The translations under genes and the position numbers were made by a program. This document shows, in pieces, positions 27,547-39,668 of a stretch of DNA of 64,000 nt. Source of the DNA: Gerris lacustris (taxonomy: Eukaryota; Arthropoda; Insecta; Hemiptera; Gerridae). The first letter of the stretch is position 1; each line of letters starts with the position of its first letter. The notes below the pieces were generated by a model. It was not told the origin of the DNA and did not search any database. It worked only from the letters and a program-made list of their open reading frames with translations. The stretch is from assembly GCA_951217055.1 (NCBI GenBank), contig OX578276.1:118800979-118864978 (forward strand), read 5' to 3'.

Positions 27547-29177
27547 TTACCCCATATAAGAGAAAGTATTTTTATTTTATTTCAAGTTATTTATTTATTA
27601 CCATTTTAATTATTACATTTACCTTTAGTTATAAAACGCATACAGGAGAAATATGATATTATTAGATGAAAAAGTAATAATAATTATTATTATTATAAAA
27701 TAATTGATAATGTATGAAAAAATTGGCTGAGGTTTAGTAAGCACTGAAGTAGAATCCTTACAAATCTGGTTTCCTCTGGAGATCTAAGATTGATATGACT
27801 CCAGTAGAAAATCCATTGATATCAGGTACATAAGCTTTCAACTAGAGTCATCATTTCAATCATGGATCTCCAGCGAAAATCACGTTTTCAGGGTCGCGAC
27901 ATCAGGGCTTACTTCACATACATTACATGCGTAGCATTAAGACGCATAAAATCCCTAAATATGTTTCAAGTCGTAGAAACAAATTGTTGGATTTTTATTT
28001 ATTTTTAAATTTTTTTAAAATCTTTAAAATAATTTACGAATAATCTAGATTGGTGTCACATTTAGGTGAGAATAAACATATTTTAAAACCTAGTAAGTAG
28101 TGAAAGGACAGTTCCTCTTTTCAATGAATTTGAAATTTTTTTCTTTATTAGAAATTAGTACATAACTACATAACAACGACAAAATATAATTAATACGTTT
28201 ACTGAAACAATTTAATACTACCATTATTTAAATATCCAAAGATATTTAAATAATATTAAAAATCAATCATATCAATCTAATAGTTATTATGTAAGAATTG
28301 ATTATACAAATGAAGGTATCTATTAAATGAAAACCCTAAACAATGCAAATTTTTACAAAACAGATTTCTACAACTGTGTTTCTTGAGACACATTTACCTT
28401 ATTCTTAGGGTTAGCAAACGCCTACCTACAATTGAAGTCCTTGGGTTACTAAGCCCAGACTTCCTGGATTACGCTTCCCTTGACTACAGTGGTACAGATA
28501 TTAATTATATAGGTACATGAAACATCGAATGATAAAATTCATTTCTTGTATATTTTTATTTTATCTAAGACTATTAAAATTCAAAAGTAGTAACTGACTT
28601 ATTACTTGCTAATGGACAGGAATGACATATTCTATCTTATTGTTGAGAGCGCATATTATAATTAAATTACATAAACATTTCATACATCTATCTCAATAAA
28701 ATCAGACCTGTATTTACTACATAATAAAGATAAAAAACAGCTCTTGTTTTGGACGAAGTGGCTTTACTGTAGGTTATAACATAACCCAGTCATGTAATCT
28801 TCTCAAGTCCATTCAAAATTGAAAAAGGAACTTTAATGGAATCTTGTTTTTTTATGTTATATTAATAAGACAGGGTAGTGAACGCATTTTCATAGGCCTA
28901 ATGAGAGAAGCGCCAGTGTAGCTTGTATGGAACACACAGGTCTTAGCGGAAAGGGGCGGGCTTGTATCATTAAACTATAGTATTCTTATAAGATGTTGGT
29001 GAGCTAACAAAGATAACTACATTGTAATTATGCTAAGAGCATTGTCAAAGAATAATGTAACATCAAGCTCATCGTTTAATCAAATCTAAAACAAAACCTT
29101 AAAAAACTCAACAGTCTATCATCTACAAGAATTTTATGATTATTTATAATCTTTCATAACCACTACTAATTTTATAT

Positions 29178-29181
<4 letters not shown>
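27547..29181. other. AT-rich non-coding stretch
   Basis: No gene, RNA gene or element boundary recognised. Confidence 0.5.
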
Positions 29182-29268
<87 letters not shown>

Positions 29269-29275
29269 TACATAT
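29182..29275. repeat. (AT)n microsatellite
   Basis: About 80 bp of pure AT followed by two TACATATA-type interruptions. Confidence 0.96.
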
Positions 29276-31480
29276 CAACCCACATTGTTGATCACGATAT
29301 TCGAAGAGATTTGAAACCAGAAAGTATGATAAAGGAAGTTTGATTTGAAAAGCACTAACTTTGTTACGCTGAATAGTAGGTATTTATTAACAAAAAAGAT
29401 CAGTTTTTTTATTATATGTTAAATAAAAAACATTTTTCATTGACATACGAGTATATTGGTCATCAAAACTGAACTAGTATTTGTACACAAGTATATTAGT
29501 ATTATTCTCGTAAACTGTAGCTGTAATAAGCAAGATCTGATATTTTAATCTTAGATTGTTTTAATAATTTGATGCTAGCAAATTAGCTACTGCTTTGACC
29601 ATTTATTTATTATAAATGGGTGACCTGTTTATCATAATCGTCTACGGATGGGTTCATCATAACAATCAATATAGTTCAGTAAGATTCAAGACTGTGTCTT
29701 GAGGGAGTTAAGTCCTACATTTACTTCCACAACTGGAAGCAAAATATCAGTGATATAAAGGAGCATAATTTTGACTCAACCTATCAAATACCCTCAACTG
29801 ACTTTGTTGTTTCTTTAAGTCAACATCACAATGCCCAAAAAACTAAAGATGTTTTCAGCAGTAGAAGGCGGAACATAAGATTTATCATCGCTCGTCAAAA
29901 AAAAAATGGTTAGATTGATATAGTGTGACATGTTCAACTCGCTGTGAATAAACCCGAATAATGGTGTAAAGACTATTTTTTGAAGAACTTAGAGCTCTAT
30001 GAAAAGTACTTAGGTCTCTGACACTCATAAACCTTAAAAAGAACGTTTAAGACTATTCCGTTTTAAACGGTAATAAATTAAGCGTTCCGAGGTAACGTTC
30101 TACTTAAAACAGTAAGCTTAAATTAAATTATCGTTCTGTCTATTTTATTTGTTTCTGGAAGTTTCAAGCAAATGTTTGCAACTTATTCAAAACTTGATTC
30201 GGTCTTTCAAAGGTCTTAGTTGATTAACTAAGTTGGAGAGAGGTTGTCGGTATTCTTTAATTATTAAGTACGTCAAGAAGTCAAGGAACAGCTCATAAAC
30301 TTGTCAACTTTAGACAAAGTCTTGCTTCGACTTCCATAATTTGTGCAAAAGGCTCTTTAAAAAACCAAACCCTATATACGGATTCACCTTTATACGGCTT
30401 GGTTTTTCTTTTAAACCTCGAAGTAATATTTTAAACGTCGGCAGGTACTTTTTACAAAAGGTAATGTACGAACTACCCTAGAAGGTACTTTTTTATACTA
30501 CCTTACCACCTACAAGTCGTAATTGTCCAGACACAGTTTTATGCTCCTAAATACTGGCTTCCAATCAACCCTTTTTTCCAATTTAACTATCGCCTCTTAA
30601 AACTCCTCGCATTTTATTTTAAAAGAAAAAGTTAATAATCAGTAGACAAAAAGTTATGAGCAACACAGAATTACGTGGGCTATTGGAGCGCCGTGCTTTA
30701 CCCTTTCAAAATACCATTAACCAGCCTGTTATTACTAACATTTACGTTATTTTTCTACAAAAAAAATCCTTTTTTTCTTACACATTTTTGTAATATAGCT
30801 TTTTTTTTTAAATAATTTAATTATTAAATGCATCCCACTAATTATTATTATTATTATAAAATACACATATATTGCTTGGGTTTTTAAATAAATTATAATT
30901 GTTTACTCGATCAATAAAATAAAAGCTAATGCATATAAGAAAGAAGGAATGAATATAATTTAATGGTGGAATTAAAGTTAATTATTTCCAACCACTTTTT
31001 CTAAAAAATCAATTAACTTATAAACTTTCATTATCACAATTTATTAATAATAATATAGCACATATTAATACTAATTACGTTCAATTACCATAAATGTTAA
31101 ATATGTTTTAAACTACAGTGTAGATTTATAAAATAATTATTATAAATACGTGCCTTTCTCTCTTCAATAATTAATTAATGTAATGTTTTTTATATTTTTT
31201 TTATTTCTTAATTAAAAATAAAAATGCATGCCTCTTTTCAAAATATTTTATCGATTATAAATATATCTATAAATTGTTTTTACACAGCCTTTAAAACTGT
31301 CTTTCAAATTATTTAATTATTAAATATATTTATAAATTAATTTTAAAAAATACAGGTATGTTATAATTTGCTTAAGGTTAAAACGTGGTGCAACGTGGTG
31401 CAACGAGTCGTAGGTTTAGACTTGGTTTATTTTGGCTGTGTGACCTTATACGTCAAATTCATTGAGTTGACGCATTTGCG
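29276..31480. other. Non-coding stretch
   Basis: No gene. A 45-codon frame from about 30659 (MSNTELRGLLERRALPF) has a rather gene-like start but no recognised domain, and the codons after it become low-complexity. A short duplication, CGTGGTGCAACGTGGTGCAA, is at 31384-31403. Confidence 0.45.
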
Positions 31481-31485
31481 CACAA

Positions 31486-31985
31486 CACCTTAAAAATCTT
31501 TTTTCTCCGCATCCTGACATTATTGACCTTTATAACCTAAACCTTATAAACAAAGGCTAGGTAGTTAAATCCATTACAATTATCTCCACCTCCAAAAGCC
31601 TTTAATCCCTCAGATGTATTTTACACTATAAACACCTTATTAAACTCCCTCCTAACTCCTCTAAGAAAATCTTCCGGATAAGACCTCATTACCTCCGAAA
31701 TCCTTTAAAGCCTTCCAAAGAAAGGTAGCCCTCACATACATATTCAACTCCGTCCTTAGAACTACCCACTTCCCAACTCAATGGAAATTCGCCACTACTG
31801 TTATGATTCCTAAACCTCCAAAATCGCTTCTCTTTCCTCATCCTACCAACCTATATAATTCTCCCTGTAATGGAAAAACTCCTACTTTGCAGACTTTTTC
31901 CTATCCTTAAATCGTTCCTACCAGACCATCAGTTGGGTTCTTGAACCCATCATTCCACTATTCAACAATTTCATTTCATTCCCCT
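31486..31985 (+). pseudogene. Jockey-type LINE reverse-transcriptase relic
   Basis: No long frame survives, but reading across frameshifts the plus strand gives a jockey-like N-terminal RT region. In order: HLKNLFSPHPDIIDLYNLN (from 31486); SSG-stop-DLITSEIL, compare the SPGxDxIT block (about 31665-31705); KVALTYIFNSVLRTTHFPTQ then WKFATTVMIPKP (31707-31820); PVMEKLLLCRLFPILK (31864-31911); and SFLPDHQLGS then HHSTIQQ (31912-31970). These match, in order and spacing, the start of the jockey reverse-transcriptase domain up to the motif before catalytic motif A. The rest of the RT is absent. There are at least three frameshifts and two stops. Confidence 0.75.
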
Positions 31986-32440
31986 TTTATTTTTCAACAC
32001 TTTTCATTTTCAGAGGAATTTAATTATTTTATATTCATGCTTGACCATAATAAGACCCAAAGAAGCTATGGTACACAATTTTATTTGTTTACATAATATT
32101 AATAACTATTACTTCTAATTTAAATATATAAAAACATATTACTCCTAGGTGAGTGTAAGATGTATCTTAATTAACTTTACTAACAGTTTAGTTTATTATG
32201 TTTTTTTTTAGCAAATTATTTACAGTTTTAAATAATAGCAATTGACATTGTTATAATTTTTAACAGCTGCCTTGTGGAACCTCTTCCAACAAGAATAGGT
32301 ATTGGTTTAATTTATTTCTGTCCTGCCATATTTGTATAGTTACAATTAATTTAAACATTATCGCAGTATTATTATCAACTAGAGTTAAGATTATGGAAAG
32401 CCAGCTGTGATATCCTTTCCATTATAAGTTGTTTTTCCTT
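31986..32440. other. AT-rich non-coding stretch
   Basis: No feature recognised. Confidence 0.5.
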
Positions 32441-32730
32441 CAAGGTGGTTGGAAGTTCCATTTGATACAAGAGCCCAATGTACCCGAGTCCGCCTGAGCA
32501 TCACGTTTTTCGTGAGAACCGCCCCTGACTCTTATCCAATTTTGATTAAACGTTGTGGCCGAGGCGCGAGCTCCCTCCGCAATATTTCTATATTGTTCAA
32601 CCCTGGGAGGAGAGATCCGTGCTCTCGTCTAATTGGAAACAGATAACTGTAAATTTATTGGCCATCAACGGAGGGAGACTTTTGCTTTTTTAAACGGAGT
32701 CCCATAGCTTGCAATCCCAACCTCAGTCAT
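32441..32730. promoter_or_regulatory. Candidate conserved non-coding element
   Basis: A compositionally distinct, non-repetitive 290-bp island between AT-rich flanks. It has homeodomain-type core sites (TCTAATTGGAAACAG; TAAATTTATTGGCC) and dyad-like CATCACGTTTTTCGTGA. The 65-codon open frame (32449-32646) shows no domain. The texture is that of a developmental enhancer, but this is inference: only alignment to related genomes could confirm it. Confidence 0.35.
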
Positions 32731-32731
32731 T

Positions 32732-33165
32732 TTCTCCATTTAACATTGTTCAAAGACCAATAATATATAACGAGACGTCTGATAGCGAGAATACCTCGCT
32801 AATGGAAATATGAGTAATACTTGCCAGCAATTATAAACAACGTTCAACGAAAGTTTAAAGAGCTAGCATATTTCAATTTAGATTATCAGACTGTAATAAA
32901 TATAGGAGAGCACAAATGTATCAGTTGAATGTTAGCACGATTTCCTAACACTCCTAAATGTTTTAAAGTTTTTATGACAAACAGCCTTCAAGCATAACTT
33001 GAAAATGTAGCTTTACATCATTATTAGTTGGTAAATTTTAATGGTTAAAATCTCTACTGAACTCTGTTTTTCTTGGTTTGGTAATGCATTTATCCGTTTA
33101 ACATTGTGCAAAGACCAATAATATAGCGAGAATACTTTACTAATGGAAATACGAGTAATATACTC
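32732..33165 (+). repeat. Local duplication (about 95-bp unit, two copies)
   Basis: 32732-32830 and 33090-33165 share TTTAACATTGTTCAAAGACC / TTTAACATTGTGCAAAGACC, then CAATAATATA, GCGAGAATAC, CTAATGGAAATA and GAGTAATA. The copies are about 355 bp apart in the same orientation. The minus-strand frame 33234-33013 crosses one copy and is not convincing. Confidence 0.7.
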
Positions 33166-33423
33166 TTGTGGCAACGTCAACAAAATACACGAAACCTCTG
33201 ATACATTAAACAATGGAACAAAACTAATCTTCATTTCGGAGAAATAAAGTTTGACGTTAGCTGTAATAGATTAGGATTTATAATTGAATAAGAATTGCAT
33301 TCAAATTAAATGCAATTGAAATTCAATCTTTGGATTAAAATGCATATGGATTTAAGAATAATTAGTTTTAGTACTGCTTAATAAGTGGCTAATTTTCAAC
33401 TTATTGGCTGCTAATTGTCATGA

Positions 33424-33913
33424 GTCGGTTTGTGGGAATGCTATGTTGTGTTATCATTTGTCAATCTGTATGCTCTTTGCTCGCGGTGCAATGTATACAC
33501 ATTTACACAAATAACACACAAGTTAATACACTTATTTTCACTGTACGATTGAGGACCACAGTGACTGATGATTGACGTATTCATTCATGATTTTGTGTGA
33601 AGTCTTTGAAAAAACTTCCTTGAGAGGAAAGTTAATTGTATGTATAATTGTTAATATAACTTTTAAAACAATTAGTAGAAACATTCTAGTGTCGGTATGT
33701 GGGAATGCTATGTTGTGTTATCATTTGTCAATCTGTATGCTCTTTGCACGGGTGCAACGTATTATACACTACGATTGAGAATCACAGTGACTAGTGATTG
33801 ACGCATTCATTCATGATTTCGTGTAAAGGCTTTGGAAAAACTTCCTTGAGAGGAAAGTTAATTATTGTATGTACAATTGTTAATATAAGTGTTGAAACAA
33901 TTAGTAGAAACAT
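33424..33913 (+). repeat. Tandem duplication, units of 267 and 223 bp
   Basis: Unit 1 (33424-33690) and unit 2 (33691-33913) both begin GTCGGT.TGTGGGAATGCTA and share CATTTGTCAATCTGTATGCT, GATTGACG.ATTCATTCATG and TTCCTTGAGAGGAAAGTTAA. Unit 2 lacks about 44 bp of the AC-rich portion of unit 1. The GTCGG at 33914 starts a third, diverged copy. A 68-codon frame crossing the junction is not a gene. Confidence 0.85.
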
Positions 33914-34049
33914 GTCGGGTCAAAACCATCGCTACAACTTTTGTTCGATTCTTGATTCTCAAAGAAGGGTTTGTTAACTATTATCTCAACGAAATTTTAG
34001 GTAATTATGTTAGAAATATTAGTTCCTCAGAGTATTCTCAGTAGTATTT

Positions 34050-34365
34050 TACTACGATTTATTAACTTGCATTCTTGTTTGTTTGTTTGTCCAGTACAAA
34101 TCTTGCAATCGATTTTTAACTAACTTCCCGAGTAGCTAAACATTTGAATAGAATAGCTCAGAACACGATGACAATGCATTATTTTAATACTTTTAGCCAT
34201 ATTTCAGCAGAATTTAATTAGTTTTCAGCAAATTTTGCTGTAGGGAAAGTTAGTTCGGAAAAATCTGCAAGTTATTTTATTTGTTTTGACATATCCATAT
34301 TTACGATCTTCATTTTGACGGGTTTCAAATTTATGATTTATGACAGAAAAATTAAAAACGTAGTA
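34050..34365. mobile_element. TA-flanked MITE, copy 1
   Basis: Starts TACTACGATTTATTA and ends AAAAACGTAGTA. The inverted ends CTACG/CGTAG are bounded by TA on both sides, as in Tc1/mariner insertions. It is about 316 bp and shares long stretches with 49934-50514 (AGCTCAGAACACGATGACAA, TTTCAGCAAATTTTGCTGT). No transposase. Confidence 0.75.
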
Positions 34366-35830
34366 TATAAAAAGTTCTTTTTATCTTGTAATTTTTGGTG
34401 TTTAAGTTCCCGTTTTTCTAGATCTTTGATGCAACAATTTTAGAAACTACATTTTTCCGGGTTACTGACTTACATGGTTTCATTAAAATTGAAATTAAAT
34501 GCATTTCTTTTAAGTCAAAATATCCTGATTTACGTTCTGATTAATAGTTCTGAATTTACTTTAGTACTTCCCTGTAATTATAAAATATTTATATTTAATT
34601 AGGTTTAAAACCAGATGGAAGAAAAGTACAAATTGAATAGACTGTTCCCTCTTGCAGCGATCTATCCGGTGGTCGAAGGCAGAGTCAGGATACAGAACGA
34701 CTTAACTCTTTAAGAGGAAGAAAAAAAAAACCAGTCTTCAATATGAACAATTTATAGTGGTCACATGGAAAGGACTTGAAGAAGCAGAGAGACGGACTTT
34801 ATTTATAATCTATATAAATGATATATATTATAGTCTAAACTGGGATTCCTGCAAGATATAACAGGTTTTCGTTCTTTAAAAGAACTTTAATCAAGGTTTC
34901 ATCTTAAAACAAAAGGTTTTTTTTACACTTTTTAGCAAATGGTTCGCTAAAGTACGAATGTAATTAAAAATAAGGTGACTGAAAGGAAGAAGAAAATAAA
35001 ATAAACAAACTAACATAAATGTCAATAATCATCCAAAAAAAAAAAAACCAAAAAAAAAAACCGTATATATTATACTATGCTGAAAGATTTGCTGGAGAAA
35101 TGTGTAAAATCCCTTAAATATTTCAAGTATAAAAAAACCACACCATTTCCAACAATTTGACATTAGTTTTTGCTTTTTCTTCGGTCTTATTTAGTCTGTT
35201 AAAAATCACCTAAGTACATACGAATTAATTGCGTTGTATTTTAATTATAAGAAATTAATTTAAGATTAGCGAACCATTTAACCATTAATAAGTGTGACGT
35301 TAATAAAGGTGTATCCACAACGATTTATGCACAAAAGATTTGTTTTTTTCGAACGCTTGTTTGTGTTTTAATGTTTATCACCATGAGCCAAAATAATATA
35401 AGCTATACAAATCCTAACATCAAGAGATTCCGGCCCATAAAAGAAGTCACTGATGTTCTTAGGGCATAATATAAGATGAGAAAGCAATATTAGGACAAAC
35501 TATATGTAATAATGACAACGTAAACATGACATAAGTCTCTGCACCATGAAAGTAAACCCACGTAACCAAGGCACATTATATCCAAATCAACGAAGCAAGA
35601 TTTTAAAATAGCCTATGTACATTTCTTTTTACCATCAACATTAAAGGATTGTAATGGTGTGGTTATTCTTTGTAGCATGGCGAACGACTCATAGATTGTA
35701 AGTGTTTAGTTAAAAAATAAGGGTTATTTGTCTTGGGATGGTTGGCTGAGGATCATCACAGGGTAGTTTGGAAGAGAAGGGCATTTATTTAACTAAAGCA
35801 TATTAATATTACTGATGAGGGGACTTCAAG
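34366..35830. other. Non-coding stretch
   Basis: No gene. A-rich runs at 35036-35060. Nothing else supported. Confidence 0.5.
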
Positions 35831-35849
35831 AAGGACGAAGAAGGATTGC

Positions 35850-36300
35850 GTGGGGGCCGGCCGGTTCAAATCCATTCGACTATTAACTAAAAATCGTTTA
35901 AAGCAAAGCCATTATAATAGTTTCGGTTAATGGGTCGATGAAAAGAAGGCTCCCCTGGGAGCACCGGTAATGGCCGCTTCGTGCCCACCGATACCTCGGA
36001 AAACCATTCACTCGATCTACGGCAACGGGGAACCGACGCTATTTTCTCCTGTTCCTGACCGCGGTACAAATCGTCTCGATGATGAGCGATTACAGACGGT
36101 AAACCAAGGTGCGCGATAATAGTCGCCGGCCCTCAATTTAACCATAAAACTGGAAATTACATACACGAACTCTTCGACAGTATATAATCCTCATGAGAAA
36201 TTTAATCCTCGGCCCGTCAATTGCGCGCTTAGACGATTTCCGCAATAGCCGATAATCTTTGAGAAACTATAACTTTAATGGCTTTAAGAAATACTTAAAT
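35850..36300. promoter_or_regulatory. Candidate conserved non-coding element
   Basis: A 450-bp island of balanced composition in an otherwise about 70% AT region. It includes GGGGGCCGGCCGGTTCAAAT, GTAATGGCCGCTTCGTGCCC and the highly non-repetitive CCTCGGCCCGTCAATTGCGC. CGGTTCAAATCC at about 35862 matches a Pol III B box but no A box is upstream. The 60-codon minus-strand frame (36069-35887) has no recognisable domain. As with 32441-32730, the pattern suggests a deeply conserved enhancer or an unrecognised exon; it is unproven. Confidence 0.35.
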
Positions 36301-37680
36301 TGCTCACAATGGAAATTAAAAATGGTGTTTAATTTCATTCCAATCGTTAAACTTCGCTCTGTAGAGATGCATAAAATTTTAAACTAGAAATTCAACTATC
36401 GCTGAATGGTATCGGTATTATTAGAACCTATCGGCCTCAGCTCTGAATGAAATTAAGTACGCTCTCCTTATACTTGCATACCCAGAAGCCTTTTATACTA
36501 CTCTATTAAGTACAAGGTGAAATTAAATCCACATTCTATTTCCACAGATAAAATAAAGTCATAATATGAAATTAAATATTTATTGTTTATTCTTCATAAA
36601 TAAATAATAAATAGGGATTCTAACTCATATTTAATAATTCAATTAATAGCTAATAACATATACAAATCTCTCTCTTTACAATTATTCTATTTTATTTATC
36701 TACGGTGGCATTTATTGCTGCAAATGATGCAGATTACTAATCACGTTTGTCAGTCACAATTATTATTTCTTCAATCAGGAATACCATAAAATTAGGAATA
36801 CAATAAAATTAGGAATACCATATTAAGAAATTAAAAAATTAACATCATAATGATATTAAAAAAGTATTAATACCGTTAAAAATGTATTTGTGATTAAATA
36901 ACGATTTTTGATAATATACCATCTCAGTTCAAAAAAGAAAGAAACGTACAATGGGTGTTGTAGCTGTTAATTAATTGTACAACCACTTCTTCAATATTTA
37001 CATATATTATGTTCAGATCATATATCAATTAAGCTGTACAAAGCCAAATATACTATCTTAATAATCAATTCATATTTAGAAATTTTAAAAAACGCTTTGA
37101 CTATTTTCATGAACTTTGCAGTTGTTAATTGTTTACTTAAAGAGTAAATATAATTTTTTTTTTTTTTTTTTTTTTTTAAACTATGTTATACCTGTGTGTT
37201 GTTGGTTAACTTGCATTGTTATCGGAGATAAATCTGTGAAAAAATCAGCTCTCTAGATAGTTACAGCATTTAGAATTGATTTAAAAATGGTACCTCACAA
37301 AATAGTTAAGTTATTATAAAAGGGTGTAAAAAAGGGGCAATAATAGGCATTCATAAAATAAAAACCATGTCTGCTAGATCCTCCACGATGCTCCTGGTTA
37401 TGTATTTATTTTATTCTTTGTGACAAATATTGTAAATCTATTTTGATATTTGTTTTCTATTTACTTTCTCATAATCGTTTAGAATACATAAAGACAAAGT
37501 ATTGAAGTATTCGATTTTTAAAAATATTCAATTCGATTAAAATTATTCAATTCGATTAAAAATATTCAATAATTTAGTACAATTAAGTACAAATCTAACC
37601 GTATAAGTCGTTTTGCCAGAAAAATCTAGTTTCCGAGATATTGATGAGAATAAATTTTAAGCTTTATTTTCCTCGACGCG
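36301..37680. other. AT-rich non-coding stretch
   Basis: No gene. Short local duplications only (ACCATAAAATTAGGAAT repeated at 36783-36820; TATTCAATTCGATTAAAA repeated at 37527-37562). Poly-T at 37157-37177. Confidence 0.5.
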
Positions 37681-37689
37681 ACTCCAGCG

Positions 37690-37832
37690 ATAGAAGCTCA
37701 AGCGATAGTCGCCCATCGACTGTCACTGAGGACTCCTCTTCTGAGTTTGCATGTTACCGTTTTCCCAGCTGAGCGACTCTTAACATGCAAATTAAGAAGA
37801 ACGATAGTCGCTGGGTGACTAGTCGCAACTAG
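37690..37832. repeat. Imperfect inverted repeat (MITE-like)
   Basis: AGTTTGCATGTTA (37742-37754) is inverted at 37780-37791 (TAACATGCAAAT). Outside it GATAGTCGCCCATCGAC faces a degraded inverted partner including AACGATAGTCGCTGGGTGAC. Arms are about 45 bp with several mismatches. No target duplication is evident, and the minus-strand frame across it is not a gene. Confidence 0.5.
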
Positions 37833-37992
37833 GAAAACGTTTATAATCAAACAAAAAGTAATAACATAATAAGTAAACAGTAACATGAAGTAAGTAATAA
37901 CATGGGATTCAAATACAGTATCAATAAGTATATGAGACAGTTAGGTTCGATTTATGGGAAATATTTTTTTTTTAACATTATTGTATTGTTAA

Positions 37993-38023
<31 letters not shown>

Positions 38024-39078
38024 CAAAGTATAATATTTTTACAAATAAAATAGGTAGGTATTTGTTATAATAGTATTTAATAATGATTATACTCACATGA
38101 TTTGTTAACATTAGGTTTCATTCATGTTTTTTGATCATGGGTTTTCAATTTATGATATTGAATTTACTTAATACTTTTTTACACCGTGTTAGGCGAATTT
38201 TATTATACTAATATGATTCTGCTATATTTAATACAGACCTACTTTCTTAGATAAGAAGCAGAGATAAATAATTCTAATAGTTCTTAGATAACAAAAAGAA
38301 CTCTTTAATTGATAATTTAATTCAATGTAAGTTTAAAGAAGCGAGGATTATTGGTGTACATAATGTAAATCAATTAAATTAGAAAAACTAAACTATTATC
38401 AGGCGAAGATAAGATTAAATCTGAAAAGTTTTTTTAAACTTGATTGAGCAAGGTCAATAATAACGGTGGTTACACATTTTTAAAGCAATAATGTTTCTTA
38501 ATACTATTAGTGGTTCTATTACTATAAGGCCATATTTGGTTTTACCGAAGATAACATTTATATTAGAGGAAGGCTTATATATATATGGAAATAATGGAGT
38601 TTAGCCGTGTGTGCGGGAATATAATCGTCGCGGAGGCCGGTGTAGGAGGTACAATGGTACAGGACTCCAGGTAAGGCCGAGTAATTTATAGAGAAGACGT
38701 GCAAGGGTAGCATCATTACCTGGCACTGACTAGGGCCTCCGCTCCTCTAATAGCTCGGGATTCACCTCGGTCCAATCACGCACAAACACTGCTCCTATCT
38801 AACCAACCAAACGACTAATCACTGTCTTCAGCTACAACAGCCTCTTTTGACGTCAGTTCTTCTATTTCAGACTTTTAATGCAATAATAGAACTAACCTGA
38901 CACATAATGGAAGTTGCAAGAGGTTCTGCACGGTTAAGAATTCAATGGATGTTGATTTTTTACGATTAAGTTGTCCTACATAGAAAGAGAAGATCCATTT
39001 CAATAATATAGTTTTTATAGAAATAGGTATCCAAAAGAGTGCAATATTGAGTTATTAACTATTATTAAGGAAACGTAA
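37833..39078. other. Non-coding; complex island at 38595-38800
   Basis: No gene. The segment 38595-38800 (GCCGAGTAATTTATAGAGAA and flanks) is much less AT-rich than its surroundings and could be a regulatory element. There is a long poly-T at 37997-38020. Confidence 0.4.
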
Positions 39079-39668
39079 TAAAAAAAATCGATCCGAGGCA
39101 ACTTAGACAAACTTTCTCATATACGAGTTCATTATTACTTAGCCCAGTGTTTTCCATTTATTAGTTTTCGTATGTACATTTAATTATTATTGAAAATTTC
39201 ATCAAATGTATCATAAAAATAACTTCTCCCGGGCGGGAAATCGAACCCGTGCTCTATCCGTCCGCGTTTTAAGCTATTTTTTTCTGGAACTAGATTTTTC
39301 CCGGGAAAACGGCTTATATTGTTATATTCGTATTTAAATGGACATTTTAGAATTTTTTAAATAAAAATCGTCGGAACCGTTTTCGAGAAATCATTTTTTT
39401 CACGTTTATTCAGAGTTTTTGGGGGTAGCGCCCCAAAATTTGGAGATAAAATTCATTTCTCGATTTCGCCTCGGGGTATGATTTTTCTGAACAGGTATGC
39501 CAAATTTCGTCAAAATCGACCCAGTAGGGCCAGTAGTAGCCCAGTAGACGACAGACGACAGACAGACATTTTTTTTGGACTCAGGGGACCTCAAAACGTG
39601 TAAATCCATCAAAATCTCAAAATCGAATTTTTGCACCATCAGAATACTTTCTCTCTATATGAGAAAGT
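39079..39668. repeat. Dispersed repeat R2, copy 1
   Basis: Starts near CCGAGGCAACTTAGACAAAC and carries ACTTTCTCATAT at the left end, with ATATGAGAAAGT at the right end (about 12-bp inverted ends). It shares ACTAGATTTTTCCCGGGAAA, AATCGTCGGAACCGTTTTCG and GGTATGATTTTTCT with 56144-56615, and part with 48539-48934. A tRNA B-box-like sequence (GGTTCGATTTC, minus) at about 39239-39249 occurs only in this copy. The minus-strand open frame 39639-39406 is repeat-derived. Confidence 0.7.

Noticed and set aside
29840..30600. Decayed mariner transposase
   Set aside because: I looked for D,D34D-type motifs in both directions and found none in order.
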